From: Deltaproteobacteria bacterium
GTDB taxonomy: Bacteria; Myxococcota_A; Polyangia; Polyangiales; Ga0077539
Length of the DNA: 64,000 nucleotides
Reading direction: 5' to 3'
NCBI GenBank assembly: GCA_016218725.1
Contig: JACRDB010000169.1
Span: 62,001-126,000 of the forward strand
Part shown: positions 26,271 to 34,831 of the stretch, piece after piece
How positions within the stretch are numbered: the stretch's first letter is position 1
How the letters are laid out: each line of letters starts with the position of its first letter
The notes under the pieces: model-generated
Databases searched by the model: none
Told to the model about the DNA's origin: nothing
Seen by the model: the letters and a program-made list of their open reading frames with translations, nothing else
Position numbers and translations under genes: made by a program

Positions 26271-28745
26271 CTACCGGGTGAGAGCCTCCAGCCGCACCAC
26301 CCTCGGGGCCTCGGGCACCCCGAGGAGGTACACCGTCGCGCCCGGATAGCCCGACCGCAGCGGCCCCTCCGGGTCCCCCCTCCAGCGCACCCGTAGCTCC
26401 CCCCGGGGCCGCTCCAGGAGCACCGCCTCGGTGGCCCCGAGGGACGCCAGCGCCTCCGCCGCCCGGGTCCCCGCGGTGACGCCCTCCAGGAGCACGAGCC
26501 GCCCGTCCTCCGTGAGCCCCAGGGCCACCCTCGGGCGCACCGCCGTGTCCACGGTCACCACGCTCCCATGGTCCAGCGCCCGGCGACCCCCGAGGGCCTC
26601 CCGGGCCTCCGTCGTGGGGATCGCCCCATCCACCAGTTGAACGCCGTCGCCATGGACCTCCAGCCTCGTGCCGCTCTCCGGGAAGGGCTGGAGCACCCGG
26701 CCGTCCACCATGGCCCCGGAGGGCTCCATGGGGTCCGAGGCGCCGAGCTCCAGCGCCCCCAGCACCCTCGCCCCGTCCTCCGAGAGCGTGGTCAATGCGT
26801 CCTCCGGGGACTCCAGGCGCCCCGCCCGAAGGCGCAGCCTCACGCGCCCAAGAGGGACGGTCCAGAGCCTTGCCCGCTCCCCGGGCCCGAGCTCCCGCTC
26901 CAGCTCAAAGAGCTCCGGCAGCCAGGCAGTGCCCGGCTGCACCCCCGAGGGCCTCCAGGCCCCCCCTGGCGGCGCCGACGTGTCCCTGAGAGACACATAG
27001 AAGAAATCCTTGAGGGTGTAGTACAGAAACCGGTCCCCGCCGGAGCTCATCCCGCGCACAAGCTGCTGATATGTAGTCTGATGTCGGTGGATGTCATCCA
27101 CCCTCACGAAGTGAAAGACCGCGTGGGAGGGGTTCATGTCCAGGTGCATGCCGTAGGAGCAGCCCAGGAGCCTCATGGCGCGGCCCAGGTGGCGGGCGGT
27201 GGTCTCTTCACCCCAGAGGTAGTAGAGCCGGTTCTGGGGGTCCGAGCAGAGCCCGGAGCGCACCGTGGGGGTGCTCTCGATGCCTCCCAGGACAAAGCCC
27301 CAGAGGGACCTGCGGGCGGGGTTCTCCACGCCGTCGGCCACCAGCGGGTCGAGGTTCTGGCGCAGGGACGAGAAGCCCGTCGGGAGCGTGGTGGTGGGCC
27401 CCCAGGTGCCGAGGGCCACGGTGCCGTCGTCCAGCGTGGCCACGGTGGCGGCCCCGGGTCTCGGCGGCAGGAGCACCCGCCGGGAGACCACCATGCCGTA
27501 GCCACCGTGCTCACTCTTGAAGGCCCCGTTGAAGGCCCCCACCAGGCGGTTCAGGAGCCCGGGGTCCCGGGGCACCCGGCCTTCACCCCGCGGGCCCACC
27601 ACGGGGATCGGGTCCTCGACGCCGGCCTGCATCCCGAGGTCGAGCTGTCGCATGTCCATGGCCAGGGCCACGATCCGCGCGTAGGGGCGCTCGCGGTCCA
27701 GGCGCAGGAAGGTGCGATGGAACGCCGGGGGCGCGCCCTCCAGGCGCCGGAGCCACGCGGTGCCCGCGGGCACCCAGAGGCCCTCCGCCCGCTCCCCGTG
27801 GCCAAGGGGAGGCGCGATCGCGGGAGGAGGCCAGGAGGGGTCGTCCGAGGTGGCGCTCGCGGCGAGGGCGGCGGTGTCCTCCGGGGCCTCCACGGCGAGG
27901 CTCGAGCCCTCGTTGGAGGGACGCGCCCCAAAGGACCGGTACGCCCAGCGGCGCCACCGGTCCCGGGCCCCAAAGACGTTTCGTTCCAGCCACGCGATGG
28001 GCGTGGGCCCCACCCAGGAGAGGCCCCTCACGGTGTCCACGGCCCAGAGCACCAGGGGCTTGTCGAGCTCCGGGACCCTGGCGAGCGTGGCCCCCGAGGG
28101 GGTGACCTCCACGCGGCCGAGGTCCAGGGTCCAGCGCTGACCGTCGCCCGTGGCAATGAGCCTCTCCCCCTCCCACGCCAGCGTGAGGGCCCTCACCGGG
28201 CGATCGAGCCGGAGGTCGTAGCGCACCGGCGCCAGGCGCGAGCCCTCGGTGAGGAGGTGCGTGATGCCGGAGCGCAGGCCCCGCCACGGGCCACCCTGCG
28301 GGAAGCGCAGCACCGTCGCGCTCTGCACCTGACCGAAGGCCCGGGTGGGGAAGGCCACGGCGTGGGCGCGAGCGGTCAGGGGACCATCGTCACCGAGGGG
28401 CGAACGGGTGAGGTTCGCCAGCCGTCGGAGGCTCAGGAGCCCCCCCTGGGGCGTGGCCCGGAGCTCCGCGCGGTAGAGCTCCCGGGGCCCGAGGTCCCTC
28501 CGGGCGGTGAAGAGCACCCTGCGGCCCCTCACGGCGTCCCAGGCGCTGGCTGGGGCGCCGTCTTCGTAGCGCAGCCCTCCCGCATCCAAAGAGAGCCCCG
28601 TGACGCGCGCCACCCTGGCCTCCAGGCGCTCCGCGGGGGTGGCGCCAGGGACGCGCTCGGGCGCCTCCACGGCGCTCAGGGCCGCGGCGCCGACCAGGAG
28701 CGCGAGGGCCCTCGAAAGCAGCGACCACCTGGAGTCCACCGGCAC
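26271..28745 (-). CDS. Secreted NAGPA-like phosphodiester glycosidase domain protein
   Basis: 824 aa from GTG 28745 (a second GTG at 28739). A signal peptide is followed by beta-rich N-terminal regions and a C-terminal core. Family signatures are FNGAFKSEHGGYGMVV, GGIESTPT, and LDMNPSHAVF with a nearby His. NAGPA-like domains hydrolyse phosphodiester-linked sugars in exopolysaccharide or other polymers. Substrate unknown; the long N-terminal region is not recognised. Monocistronic between the YbjN-like and methyltransferase genes. Confidence 0.75.
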   Translation of the reverse strand: MPVDSRWSLLSRALALLVGAAALSAVEAPERVPGATPAERLEARVARVTGLSLDAGGLRYEDGAPASAWDAVRGRRVLFTARRDLGPRELYRAELRATPQGGLLSLRRLANLTRSPLGDDGPLTARAHAVAFPTRAFGQVQSATVLRFPQGGPWRGLRSGITHLLTEGSRLAPVRYDLRLDRPVRALTLAWEGERLIATGDGQRWTLDLGRVEVTPSGATLARVPELDKPLVLWAVDTVRGLSWVGPTPIAWLERNVFGARDRWRRWAYRSFGARPSNEGSSLAVEAPEDTAALAASATSDDPSWPPPAIAPPLGHGERAEGLWVPAGTAWLRRLEGAPPAFHRTFLRLDRERPYARIVALAMDMRQLDLGMQAGVEDPIPVVGPRGEGRVPRDPGLLNRLVGAFNGAFKSEHGGYGMVVSRRVLLPPRPGAATVATLDDGTVALGTWGPTTTLPTGFSSLRQNLDPLVADGVENPARRSLWGFVLGGIESTPTVRSGLCSDPQNRLYYLWGEETTARHLGRAMRLLGCSYGMHLDMNPSHAVFHFVRVDDIHRHQTTYQQLVRGMSSGGDRFLYYTLKDFFYVSLRDTSAPPGGAWRPSGVQPGTAWLPELFELERELGPGERARLWTVPLGRVRLRLRAGRLESPEDALTTLSEDGARVLGALELGASDPMEPSGAMVDGRVLQPFPESGTRLEVHGDGVQLVDGAIPTTEAREALGGRRALDHGSVVTVDTAVRPRVALGLTEDGRLVLLEGVTAGTRAAEALASLGATEAVLLERPRGELRVRWRGDPEGPLRSGYPGATVYLLGVPEAPRVVRLEALTR

Positions 28746-28756
28746 CCGCGAGGGCG

Positions 28757-29434
28757 CTACGCCGCGGCGGAGCCCGCGTCAACTTTGCGGGCGACCAGCA
28801 CCTCGGACCCGAGGCCCAGCACCGTGAGCACCCGGTGGTGCGTGACCGTCCAGCGGTCCGGGAGGTAACCCCGGAGCGCCAGGGGCCTGCACCCGCCGAC
28901 CCAGACGGGGTTCAAGCGGTGCGCGGTCTCCCACAGGCCCGTCACCACGCGAGAGAGCACCCCCTCCCCGCGGGTGAGGCTCACCAGGCCCAGGAGCCCG
29001 CCGGGCGCGAGGGCCCTCCATGCGTCGGTGAGGAGCGCGGTGATGTCCTCGTCGGAGAGGAGGTCCGTCACATACGTGGACAGGAGCCGGTCCGCGGCCC
29101 CGTCGTCCACGGGCCAGCGAGGGGTCCCGTCCCCCTGGGTGACCTGGCACCGGGTGCTGTCGCCCCGGGTGCGGTCCCGGGCGAGGCCCACCATGGTGGC
29201 GCTCTGGTCCGCGGCGGTATACCGCGCCCAGGGCGGCAGTTGCGAGGCCAGGAGCCGCGCGGCCAGGCGCCCGGTGCCGCAGCCGAACTCCGCCACGTGG
29301 CGGGCGTCGCCGAGCGAAAGGTGCGCCACCAGGTCGTCCACGGCGGCGTCTTCGTACCAGCCCTGGAGGTCCTGCTTCGCCCCGAAGCGGTCGTAGAAGG
29401 CCCGGGCCTGAGAGTGTGACAGGGTACGAACCAT
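28757..29434 (-). CDS. Class I SAM-dependent methyltransferase
   Basis: 225 aa from ATG 29434 with GGAGTGGAG upstream. Motif I is AEFGCGTGRLA (48-58). Post-I and motif II regions are TAADQSATMVGLA and DRLLSTYVTDLL. A helical cap follows, and the C-terminus has VTHHRVLTVLGLGSEVLVARK. It resembles the UbiE/COQ5-like fold with an N-terminal FYDRFGAKQDLQGWYED segment. Substrate unknown. It starts 10 bp after the nitroreductase stop, so the two genes form an operon. Confidence 0.85.
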   Translation of the reverse strand: MVRTLSHSQARAFYDRFGAKQDLQGWYEDAAVDDLVAHLSLGDARHVAEFGCGTGRLAARLLASQLPPWARYTAADQSATMVGLARDRTRGDSTRCQVTQGDGTPRWPVDDGAADRLLSTYVTDLLSDEDITALLTDAWRALAPGGLLGLVSLTRGEGVLSRVVTGLWETAHRLNPVWVGGCRPLALRGYLPDRWTVTHHRVLTVLGLGSEVLVARKVDAGSAAA

Positions 29435-29444
29435 CTCCACTCCG

Positions 29445-30026
29445 TCAGCGCTTCCATCCCTCGGGGAAGGCGCCCTGTGCGATGAAAGTCTCCACCGCCT
29501 GGCGATCGTTCGGTACCTCACGATCTCGGAGCTTCTCCGGGAGCTGGGCCGGGTCTCCGGGGTGCCCGAGGGCCACCATGCACAGCACCTGGGCCTCCTC
29601 CGGGACCTGGAGCTCGGCGCGGGCGCGGGGGGCGTCGAAGCCCGCCATGCCGTGGGCCACGAGGCCGAGGGCCCGGGCCTGGAGGGCCAGGGCCATCCAC
29701 GCTGCGCCGGTGTCAAACGCGCTGGTGGGCAGGGCGTTGCCCCGGGCGTCGCGGGTCGTGGCCAGGACCAGCACCAGGGCGCCCGCGCGGCGGCACCAGA
29801 CCTTGTTCCCGTCGGCCAGGAGGCCGAACAGTCCCTCGAAGCCTGGAGTGCCCTGCACCGCGTACAAGAACCTCCAGGGCTGGCTGTTGCCAGACGAGGG
29901 CGCCCACCGCGCGGCCTCGAAGACCTGCTGGAGCTGCCCCTCGGTCAGGGGTTCGCCATTCATCGCCCGGGGCGACCAGCGCTCCAGGAACATCGCCTCG
30001 ATGGGGTGTGCTGCGACTCTCGCCAT
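29445..30026 (-). CDS. Nitroreductase-family FMN enzyme
   Basis: 193 aa. The N-terminal FMN-binding motif RWSPRAMNGEPL is followed by the conserved ARWAPSSGNSQPWRF segment. The C-terminus contains LGHPGDP and LPEKLRDRE. Reduces quinones or nitro compounds with NAD(P)H in the cytoplasm. Physiological substrate unknown. First gene of a two-gene unit with the methyltransferase. Confidence 0.9.
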   Translation of the reverse strand: MARVAAHPIEAMFLERWSPRAMNGEPLTEGQLQQVFEAARWAPSSGNSQPWRFLYAVQGTPGFEGLFGLLADGNKVWCRRAGALVLVLATTRDARGNALPTSAFDTGAAWMALALQARALGLVAHGMAGFDAPRARAELQVPEEAQVLCMVALGHPGDPAQLPEKLRDREVPNDRQAVETFIAQGAFPEGWKR

Positions 30027-30035
30027 GGGAGTTTT

Positions 30036-31529
30036 CTACACCCTGCGGCGGCGCCTTCGTAGCCCGAGGGCCCCGACGGCTCCCAGGAGCGCCGCGCCCG
30101 CCCCCGAGCGCCTCCCCGGCGCGGCGCTGCATGCCTGGGGGCCCGGGTCCTCCAGGAACGCGCCGGAGTCTCCCTCCACGCCGGGGTCCTCGGTGGCGGC
30201 GTCCGTCGGGCCGGCGGCGGGGTCCATGAGGCGATCGCACTCCGGGTCCGGGGGCCCTCCGGCGTCGCGCAGGCACTCCCCGAGGGTGCCCCCCTCGGTG
30301 GAGGCGTCGGCCCAGCCCATGCGCTCGTCCTCCGGAGCGCCGGAGCCTCCGCCGGAGCCTCCGTCGGCGCCTGCGTCGTCGTCCGTGGGGCGGTCGCTCT
30401 CGGGCTCCCTCCGGGGCTCTCCCCCGGGGCCGGGAGGCGGCGTCATGGGCGGGGGCGTCGGGGCCCCGATGGGCACGCAGGTGTCCCCTCGGCAGGCGGT
30501 GCCCACGGGGCACGCCCGAGAAGCTCCGAGCATCCCCGAGGCGGCGCAGCTCGCGAGGTTCTGCCCGTCCACGCACACGTCGTGGGCCCAGGGGAGCTCC
30601 CGCTCGCTGGTGACGCAGCGCTCCGAGGCCCACCGGGCCGAGGGCGCCCCCCCGTAGAGGCAGCGCATCCCCGGCGGGGCCGCGGTGACGTCATCGATGT
30701 GCCCGTCGGCGTAGCAGTGGGCGCGGCGCCCGTCGGGCAGGCACACGTCCCGCACCACGGGGGCGTCCTCGGGGTTGTCCACGCAGTGCACGGACACCAT
30801 GTGCATCGCGCCCCCGCGCATGGAGCAGAAGCTCTCGAAGGCCATGAAATTCCCGACCTCGACGAGCCTGCCGCTCACGCACCGCGCGGCGCGGTAGCGG
30901 TCCACGCAGAAGGGCACCCCGGTGGTGGCGCACATCGGGTGGGTCATCCCCGTGACGGGCTCGTTGCTGGTCCCCGGCGGCATGCTGTTGAACCGCACCG
31001 GCGAGTACCCCGTGGACTGGAGCGTGCGGCGCTCTCGCCTGCCGATGTTGGCGGGCGTGCCCGTGCGGTTCTCGTGCATGATGCACAGGCTCGTGTGGGC
31101 GCTGTTCATCCAGCCCGCGAAGAGCATGATGTGCTGCTGCGGCTTGTTGATCGCGTCCCCGGGCAGGAGCTCGTCCCAGCCGATCACGTGGGACACCGTG
31201 CGGCTCCGCGGCGCGTGGCCCCAGGTGGTGATCCCCGGCGTGCGCAGCTGCCACGCCATGGCCACATAGCCCGAGCAGTCCGTGCGGTACCCCCCGAAGG
31301 TCCGGCGCTGGCTGTACATCACCCGCAGGTCCACCCAGCGCATCGCCCGATCAATGATCGACCGCCGCCCCGCGGGCGTGTCCGCGAGGATCGCCCCGCG
31401 CGTACAGCTCGACAGGATGGCCTGTGAACCCGTGACCGCCCGCTCCGAGGGCGCTCCCCCGCCAGCGCCACAGCCCACGACTACACCTACCCACACCCAA
31501 CCACACCGCGGGAGGCGCGCAGCGACCAT
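30036..31529 (-). CDS. Lipoprotein with NlpC/P60-like domain and MYXO-CTERM tail
   Basis: 497 aa. N-terminal lipobox GVVVGC near residue 20. A Cys-peptidase-like region follows at about 50-150, with RTDCSGYVAMAWQL (Cys in DCSGY) and HIMLFAGW (His), as in NlpC/P60 cell-wall hydrolases. Next is a Cys-rich beta region and a long Pro/Gly/Asp linker. The C-terminus is a canonical MYXO-CTERM sorting tail: CSAAPGRRSGAG, hydrophobic segment, RRRRRR. Carrying both an N-terminal lipidation site and a C-terminal sorting signal is unusual. It is upstream of the nitroreductase by 9 bp in the same direction. Confidence 0.85.
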   Translation of the reverse strand: MVAARLPRCGWVWVGVVVGCGAGGGAPSERAVTGSQAILSSCTRGAILADTPAGRRSIIDRAMRWVDLRVMYSQRRTFGGYRTDCSGYVAMAWQLRTPGITTWGHAPRSRTVSHVIGWDELLPGDAINKPQQHIMLFAGWMNSAHTSLCIMHENRTGTPANIGRRERRTLQSTGYSPVRFNSMPPGTSNEPVTGMTHPMCATTGVPFCVDRYRAARCVSGRLVEVGNFMAFESFCSMRGGAMHMVSVHCVDNPEDAPVVRDVCLPDGRRAHCYADGHIDDVTAAPPGMRCLYGGAPSARWASERCVTSERELPWAHDVCVDGQNLASCAASGMLGASRACPVGTACRGDTCVPIGAPTPPPMTPPPGPGGEPRREPESDRPTDDDAGADGGSGGGSGAPEDERMGWADASTEGGTLGECLRDAGGPPDPECDRLMDPAAGPTDAATEDPGVEGDSGAFLEDPGPQACSAAPGRRSGAGAALLGAVGALGLRRRRRRV

Positions 31530-31542
31530 TGGTGGGGCTACG

Positions 31543-32211
31543 TTATCGCAGGCGGTACCACCCGTACAGCACCGCGAGGGCGGCGCCCAGGAGCCACCAC
31601 CAGAAGCCCCTGGGGAGGGCGAGGCCCTGGTTCTTCGGGCGATCCCACGCCGTGGAGATGCGCACGGCGCCGAGGCCCGGCTCCTGGACGCTCAGGGCGT
31701 CGCGGAGTCGTTCGATACCATACGATCCCCCCTCCGGGGCGGCGGAGCACAGGAAGGTCTGGCCGCGATCCACGCCCAGGGCGTCCCGCACGTAGTCCGC
31801 CCAGCGCGCCACCTGGCGGGCCTTCTCGTCCAGGGTGTTCGTGGGGTCGAAGCGGGTCGGGTCCCACTGGCGCACCGGCGGCAGGCCATCGATGCGGGTG
31901 AGGCAGAGCATTACCGTGGAGCGGAGGCCATCGCGGGCCAGGGCGTCCACAAGGGCGCGCTCTTCCTCCACGGCGCGGTCCGGGGCGGCGACCACCAGGA
32001 GCACGCGCTGGGGGACGTCCTCGTTCTCCCGGGCGAGCACCTCGACCTGGGCGAGCACCTCGGTGAGCTCGAAGGCCCCTCCCGTGTTGAGCTCCACCAG
32101 CGACGGCAGCCGCCGCGACGGCGGCTGAGGGAGCGCGCGAAGGGCGTCCACCAGGCTCGTCTTGCCCGCTCCGGGCTTGCCGCAGACCATCACCAGCGGG
32201 GGCTTGTCCAT
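31543..32211 (-). CDS. Small TRAFAC-class GTPase with C-terminal membrane anchor
   Basis: 222 aa. P-loop GKPGAGKTS near residue 11-19, a TRID motif for guanine specificity (about 110-113) and a membrane segment near the C-terminus (WWWLLGAALAVLYGWY). Part of a two-gene GTPase unit: the larger DUF697-type GTPase ends at 32221, 10 bp away. Sequence and order suggest the two arose by duplication and act together at the inner membrane. Process unknown. Confidence 0.8.
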   Translation of the reverse strand: MDKPPLVMVCGKPGAGKTSLVDALRALPQPPSRRLPSLVELNTGGAFELTEVLAQVEVLARENEDVPQRVLLVVAAPDRAVEEERALVDALARDGLRSTVMLCLTRIDGLPPVRQWDPTRFDPTNTLDEKARQVARWADYVRDALGVDRGQTFLCSAAPEGGSYGIERLRDALSVQEPGLGAVRISTAWDRPKNQGLALPRGFWWWLLGAALAVLYGWYRLR

Positions 32212-32220
32212 CGCGTACCT

Positions 32221-33354
32221 CTAGCGCACCCGCGCTCGGCGGGCCTCATCCAGGAGCTTGTCGCGGTACTTCCGGGCCTTCTCGAACTCCACCCGGAGGC
32301 GCTCGCGCACCTCCTCGACGGTGGGCTGGAAGCGACCGTGCATGAAGAAATACAGAAAGGTCATCCCGATGGCGAGGGTGACCGTGCCCGCCACCCCCGC
32401 GGCCACGACGCTCCCGGCGATGGGCAGGAGCCGCACCAGCTCCTGGAAGGCCATGGGCCCGAGGATGGCCCCCAGGGCGGGCCCGAGGAGCCCCAGGACC
32501 TTGCGCCAGTGGAGCTCGGTGCCATAGAGCAGCGCGACCTTGACCACCATGCCCACCTGGAGGCTGGTGATCACCGCGGTGCTCCCGACGGGGATGGGCA
32601 CCAGGGCCGTCACCGCCGCGGCCACGGAGGCGGCCCAGATGACCTTCTGCGCACGCTCGCGCTTGACCTCGTTCACCTGGAAGGCGCGGGCGGCGTGGTT
32701 GCGCGCGGCGTCCGGCAGCCGCTCCACGATCAGCGCCTGGAGCGCCGCGAGGCCGTACTGCGCGGCGGTGTCATCGAAGCGCTCCCCCGACGAGACCAGC
32801 CGGAGGTCCTCCGGGGGCACCGCCGTGGCGCGCAGGAGCTCCTCGCTCCAGCGCTTGATGTTCGCGGCCTTGGGGCTCCTGGGGGCGCCCAGGTCCAGGG
32901 TCCCCGGGTCCCATTCGCGCAGCGGGTTCAGGAGGTCGATCCTGGTGCCGACGAGGAGCACCGGGAGGGCGCGCTCGACGGCGCGCACGTCCTCCAGGAA
33001 GGTCTTTTCAAGGTCCAGGGCGCGGTCCGGGGCGCCCACCACCAGGAGGAGCATGTCCACCTCCGGGAGGTTCTGGAGGATGAAGCGCACCTGGTCGGGG
33101 TGCTGGTCGGCCTCGCCGAAGCCCGGCACGTCCACGAGCTTGAGCTCCGAGGCGCCCGCGGACCAGTCGAGCTGGGCGCGCTCCCGGGTGCACGGGACCA
33201 CGTCCGTGCGCTGCGCCTCGCGGCCCAGTAAAGCGTTGACAAGACTGGACTTTCCGGCGCCGGTCTTGCCCGTCAGGAGGATCCTCGGGGGGCGACCGAA
33301 GCCCTCGCAGGCGGCCTTGACCTCGCGCTCCAGGCTGTCGTCGGGTTCGGCCAC
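32221..33354 (-). CDS. Membrane GTPase with DUF697-like C-terminal region
   Basis: 377 aa from a GTG at 33354. The open frame continues far upstream only because it is antisense to sthA. P-loop TGKTGAGKSS, G3 region DVPGFGE, guanine motif TRID. The C-terminal half has two long hydrophobic stretches (about 255-300 and 305-345), as in DUF697/YcjF-like proteins, then a basic helix. Likely inner-membrane. Start is uncertain. sthA is divergent at 33436. Confidence 0.82.
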   Translation of the reverse strand: MAEPDDSLEREVKAACEGFGRPPRILLTGKTGAGKSSLVNALLGREAQRTDVVPCTRERAQLDWSAGASELKLVDVPGFGEADQHPDQVRFILQNLPEVDMLLLVVGAPDRALDLEKTFLEDVRAVERALPVLLVGTRIDLLNPLREWDPGTLDLGAPRSPKAANIKRWSEELLRATAVPPEDLRLVSSGERFDDTAAQYGLAALQALIVERLPDAARNHAARAFQVNEVKRERAQKVIWAASVAAAVTALVPIPVGSTAVITSLQVGMVVKVALLYGTELHWRKVLGLLGPALGAILGPMAFQELVRLLPIAGSVVAAGVAGTVTLAIGMTFLYFFMHGRFQPTVEEVRERLRVEFEKARKYRDKLLDEARRARVR

Positions 33355-33435
33355 CCGGTACAGTGTTGGTCCTGGGGGCGCGCTCGTAAAGAGACAATTG
33401 ACACCCTGGCCTCCGGTGGGGCTACGGTCCCGCGG

Positions 33436-34830
33436 ATGACGACACACTACGACGTGGTGATCCTGGGCAGCGGCCCGGGCGGCGAGGGCGCGGCGATGAA
33501 GGCCACCAAGGAGGGCCGCCGCGTGGCCGTGGTGGAGCGCTACGAGAAGATCGGCGGGGGCTGCACGCACTGGGGCACGATCCCCTCCAAGGCCCTGCGG
33601 CACACGATCTCCCGGATGGCGGAGTACAAGGCCAACCCGCTCTTCGCGTCGTCCTTCGAGGCGTACGCGGTGAGCTTCCCGAGGCTCCTGCGCTCGGCCG
33701 AGGGGGTGATCCGGCGCCAGGTGGAGCTGCGCCACGGGTTCTACGAGCGCAACCGCACGCGGGTGATCCACGGCCACGGGCGCTTCGTGGACCCGCACAC
33801 CCTGGAGGTGGAGGGCGCGCACAACGCGCGGGAGCGGCTCACGGCGGACCATTTCGTGATCGCCACGGGGGCGAAGCCGTACCGCCCGCCGGGGGTGGAC
33901 TTCACGCACCCGAGGGTGCGCGACAGCGACACGATCTTGGCCATGGAGGACACGCCGCAGTCCATGGTGATCTTCGGTGCGGGGGTGATCGGGTGCGAGT
34001 ACGCGTCCATGTTCCGCACGCTGGGGATCAAGGTGACGCTGGTGAACACCCGGGACAAGCTCTTGTCGTACCTCGACGACGAGATCGTGGACGCGCTGGC
34101 GTACCACCTCCGGGACCAGGGCTGCCTCCTGCGCCACAACGAGGACTGCGCGCGCATCGAGGCCGACGCCGAGGGGGTGACGCTGCACCTGCGCTCGGGG
34201 AAGCTGTGCCACGCGGACGTGCTCCTGTGGGCCAACGGGCGCTCGGGGAACACCGCGGACCTTGGGCTGGAGGCCCTGGGGATCACCCCGGACCCGCGGG
34301 GGCTCCTCCAGGTGGACGGGTGCTACCGCACGAGCCACCCGCACATCTACGCCGTGGGGGACGTGATCGGGCCGCCGAGCCTGGCGAGCGCCGCCTACGA
34401 CCAGGGGCGCTTCGCGGCCACGCACCTGGTCCACGGGGAGTGCGACGAGCACCTGGCGAGGGACATCCCCACGGGGATCTACACGACGCCGGAGATCTCG
34501 TCGCTGGGGCGCACGGAGCGGGAGCTCACCGAGGCCAAGGTGCCCTACGAGGTGGGCCACGCGCTCTTCCGCTCGCTGGCGCGGGCGCAGATCACGGGGC
34601 AGACCGTGGGGATGCTGAAGCTGCTCTTCCACCGGGAGACGCTGGAGCTCCTGGGGATCCACTGCTTCGGCCACCAGGCCTCGGAGATCATTCACATCGG
34701 CCAGGCGGTGATGACCCAGGCCGCGCCGGCCAACACGCTCAAGTACTTTGTGTATACGACCTTCAACTACCCGACCATGGCCGAGGCCTATCGGGTGGCG
34801 GCGCTCAACGGGCTCAACCGCCTGCGGTAG
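33436..34830 (+). CDS. sthA: Soluble pyridine nucleotide transhydrogenase
   Basis: 464 aa. FAD-dependent flavoprotein that equilibrates NADPH and NADH. Rossmann motif GSGPGGE (11-17) and the distinctive GGGCTHWGTIPSKAL (40-54), where the usual second redox Cys is Thr, match SthA rather than dihydrolipoamide dehydrogenase. NAD-binding motif IFGAGVIGCEYA and FAD-binding YAVGDVIGPPSLASAA are intact, as are the C-terminal dimer residues HCFGHQASEIIH. Length agrees with the family. Divergent from the GTPase gene, so it probably has its own promoter in 33355-33435. Confidence 0.97.
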   Translation: MTTHYDVVILGSGPGGEGAAMKATKEGRRVAVVERYEKIGGGCTHWGTIPSKALRHTISRMAEYKANPLFASSFEAYAVSFPRLLRSAEGVIRRQVELRHGFYERNRTRVIHGHGRFVDPHTLEVEGAHNARERLTADHFVIATGAKPYRPPGVDFTHPRVRDSDTILAMEDTPQSMVIFGAGVIGCEYASMFRTLGIKVTLVNTRDKLLSYLDDEIVDALAYHLRDQGCLLRHNEDCARIEADAEGVTLHLRSGKLCHADVLLWANGRSGNTADLGLEALGITPDPRGLLQVDGCYRTSHPHIYAVGDVIGPPSLASAAYDQGRFAATHLVHGECDEHLARDIPTGIYTTPEISSLGRTERELTEAKVPYEVGHALFRSLARAQITGQTVGMLKLLFHRETLELLGIHCFGHQASEIIHIGQAVMTQAAPANTLKYFVYTTFNYPTMAEAYRVAALNGLNRLR

Positions 34831-34831
34831 G

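Noticed and set aside
32221..34695. GTPase extended to 824 aa
   Set aside because: The upstream part is antisense to sthA, whose motifs are all intact.
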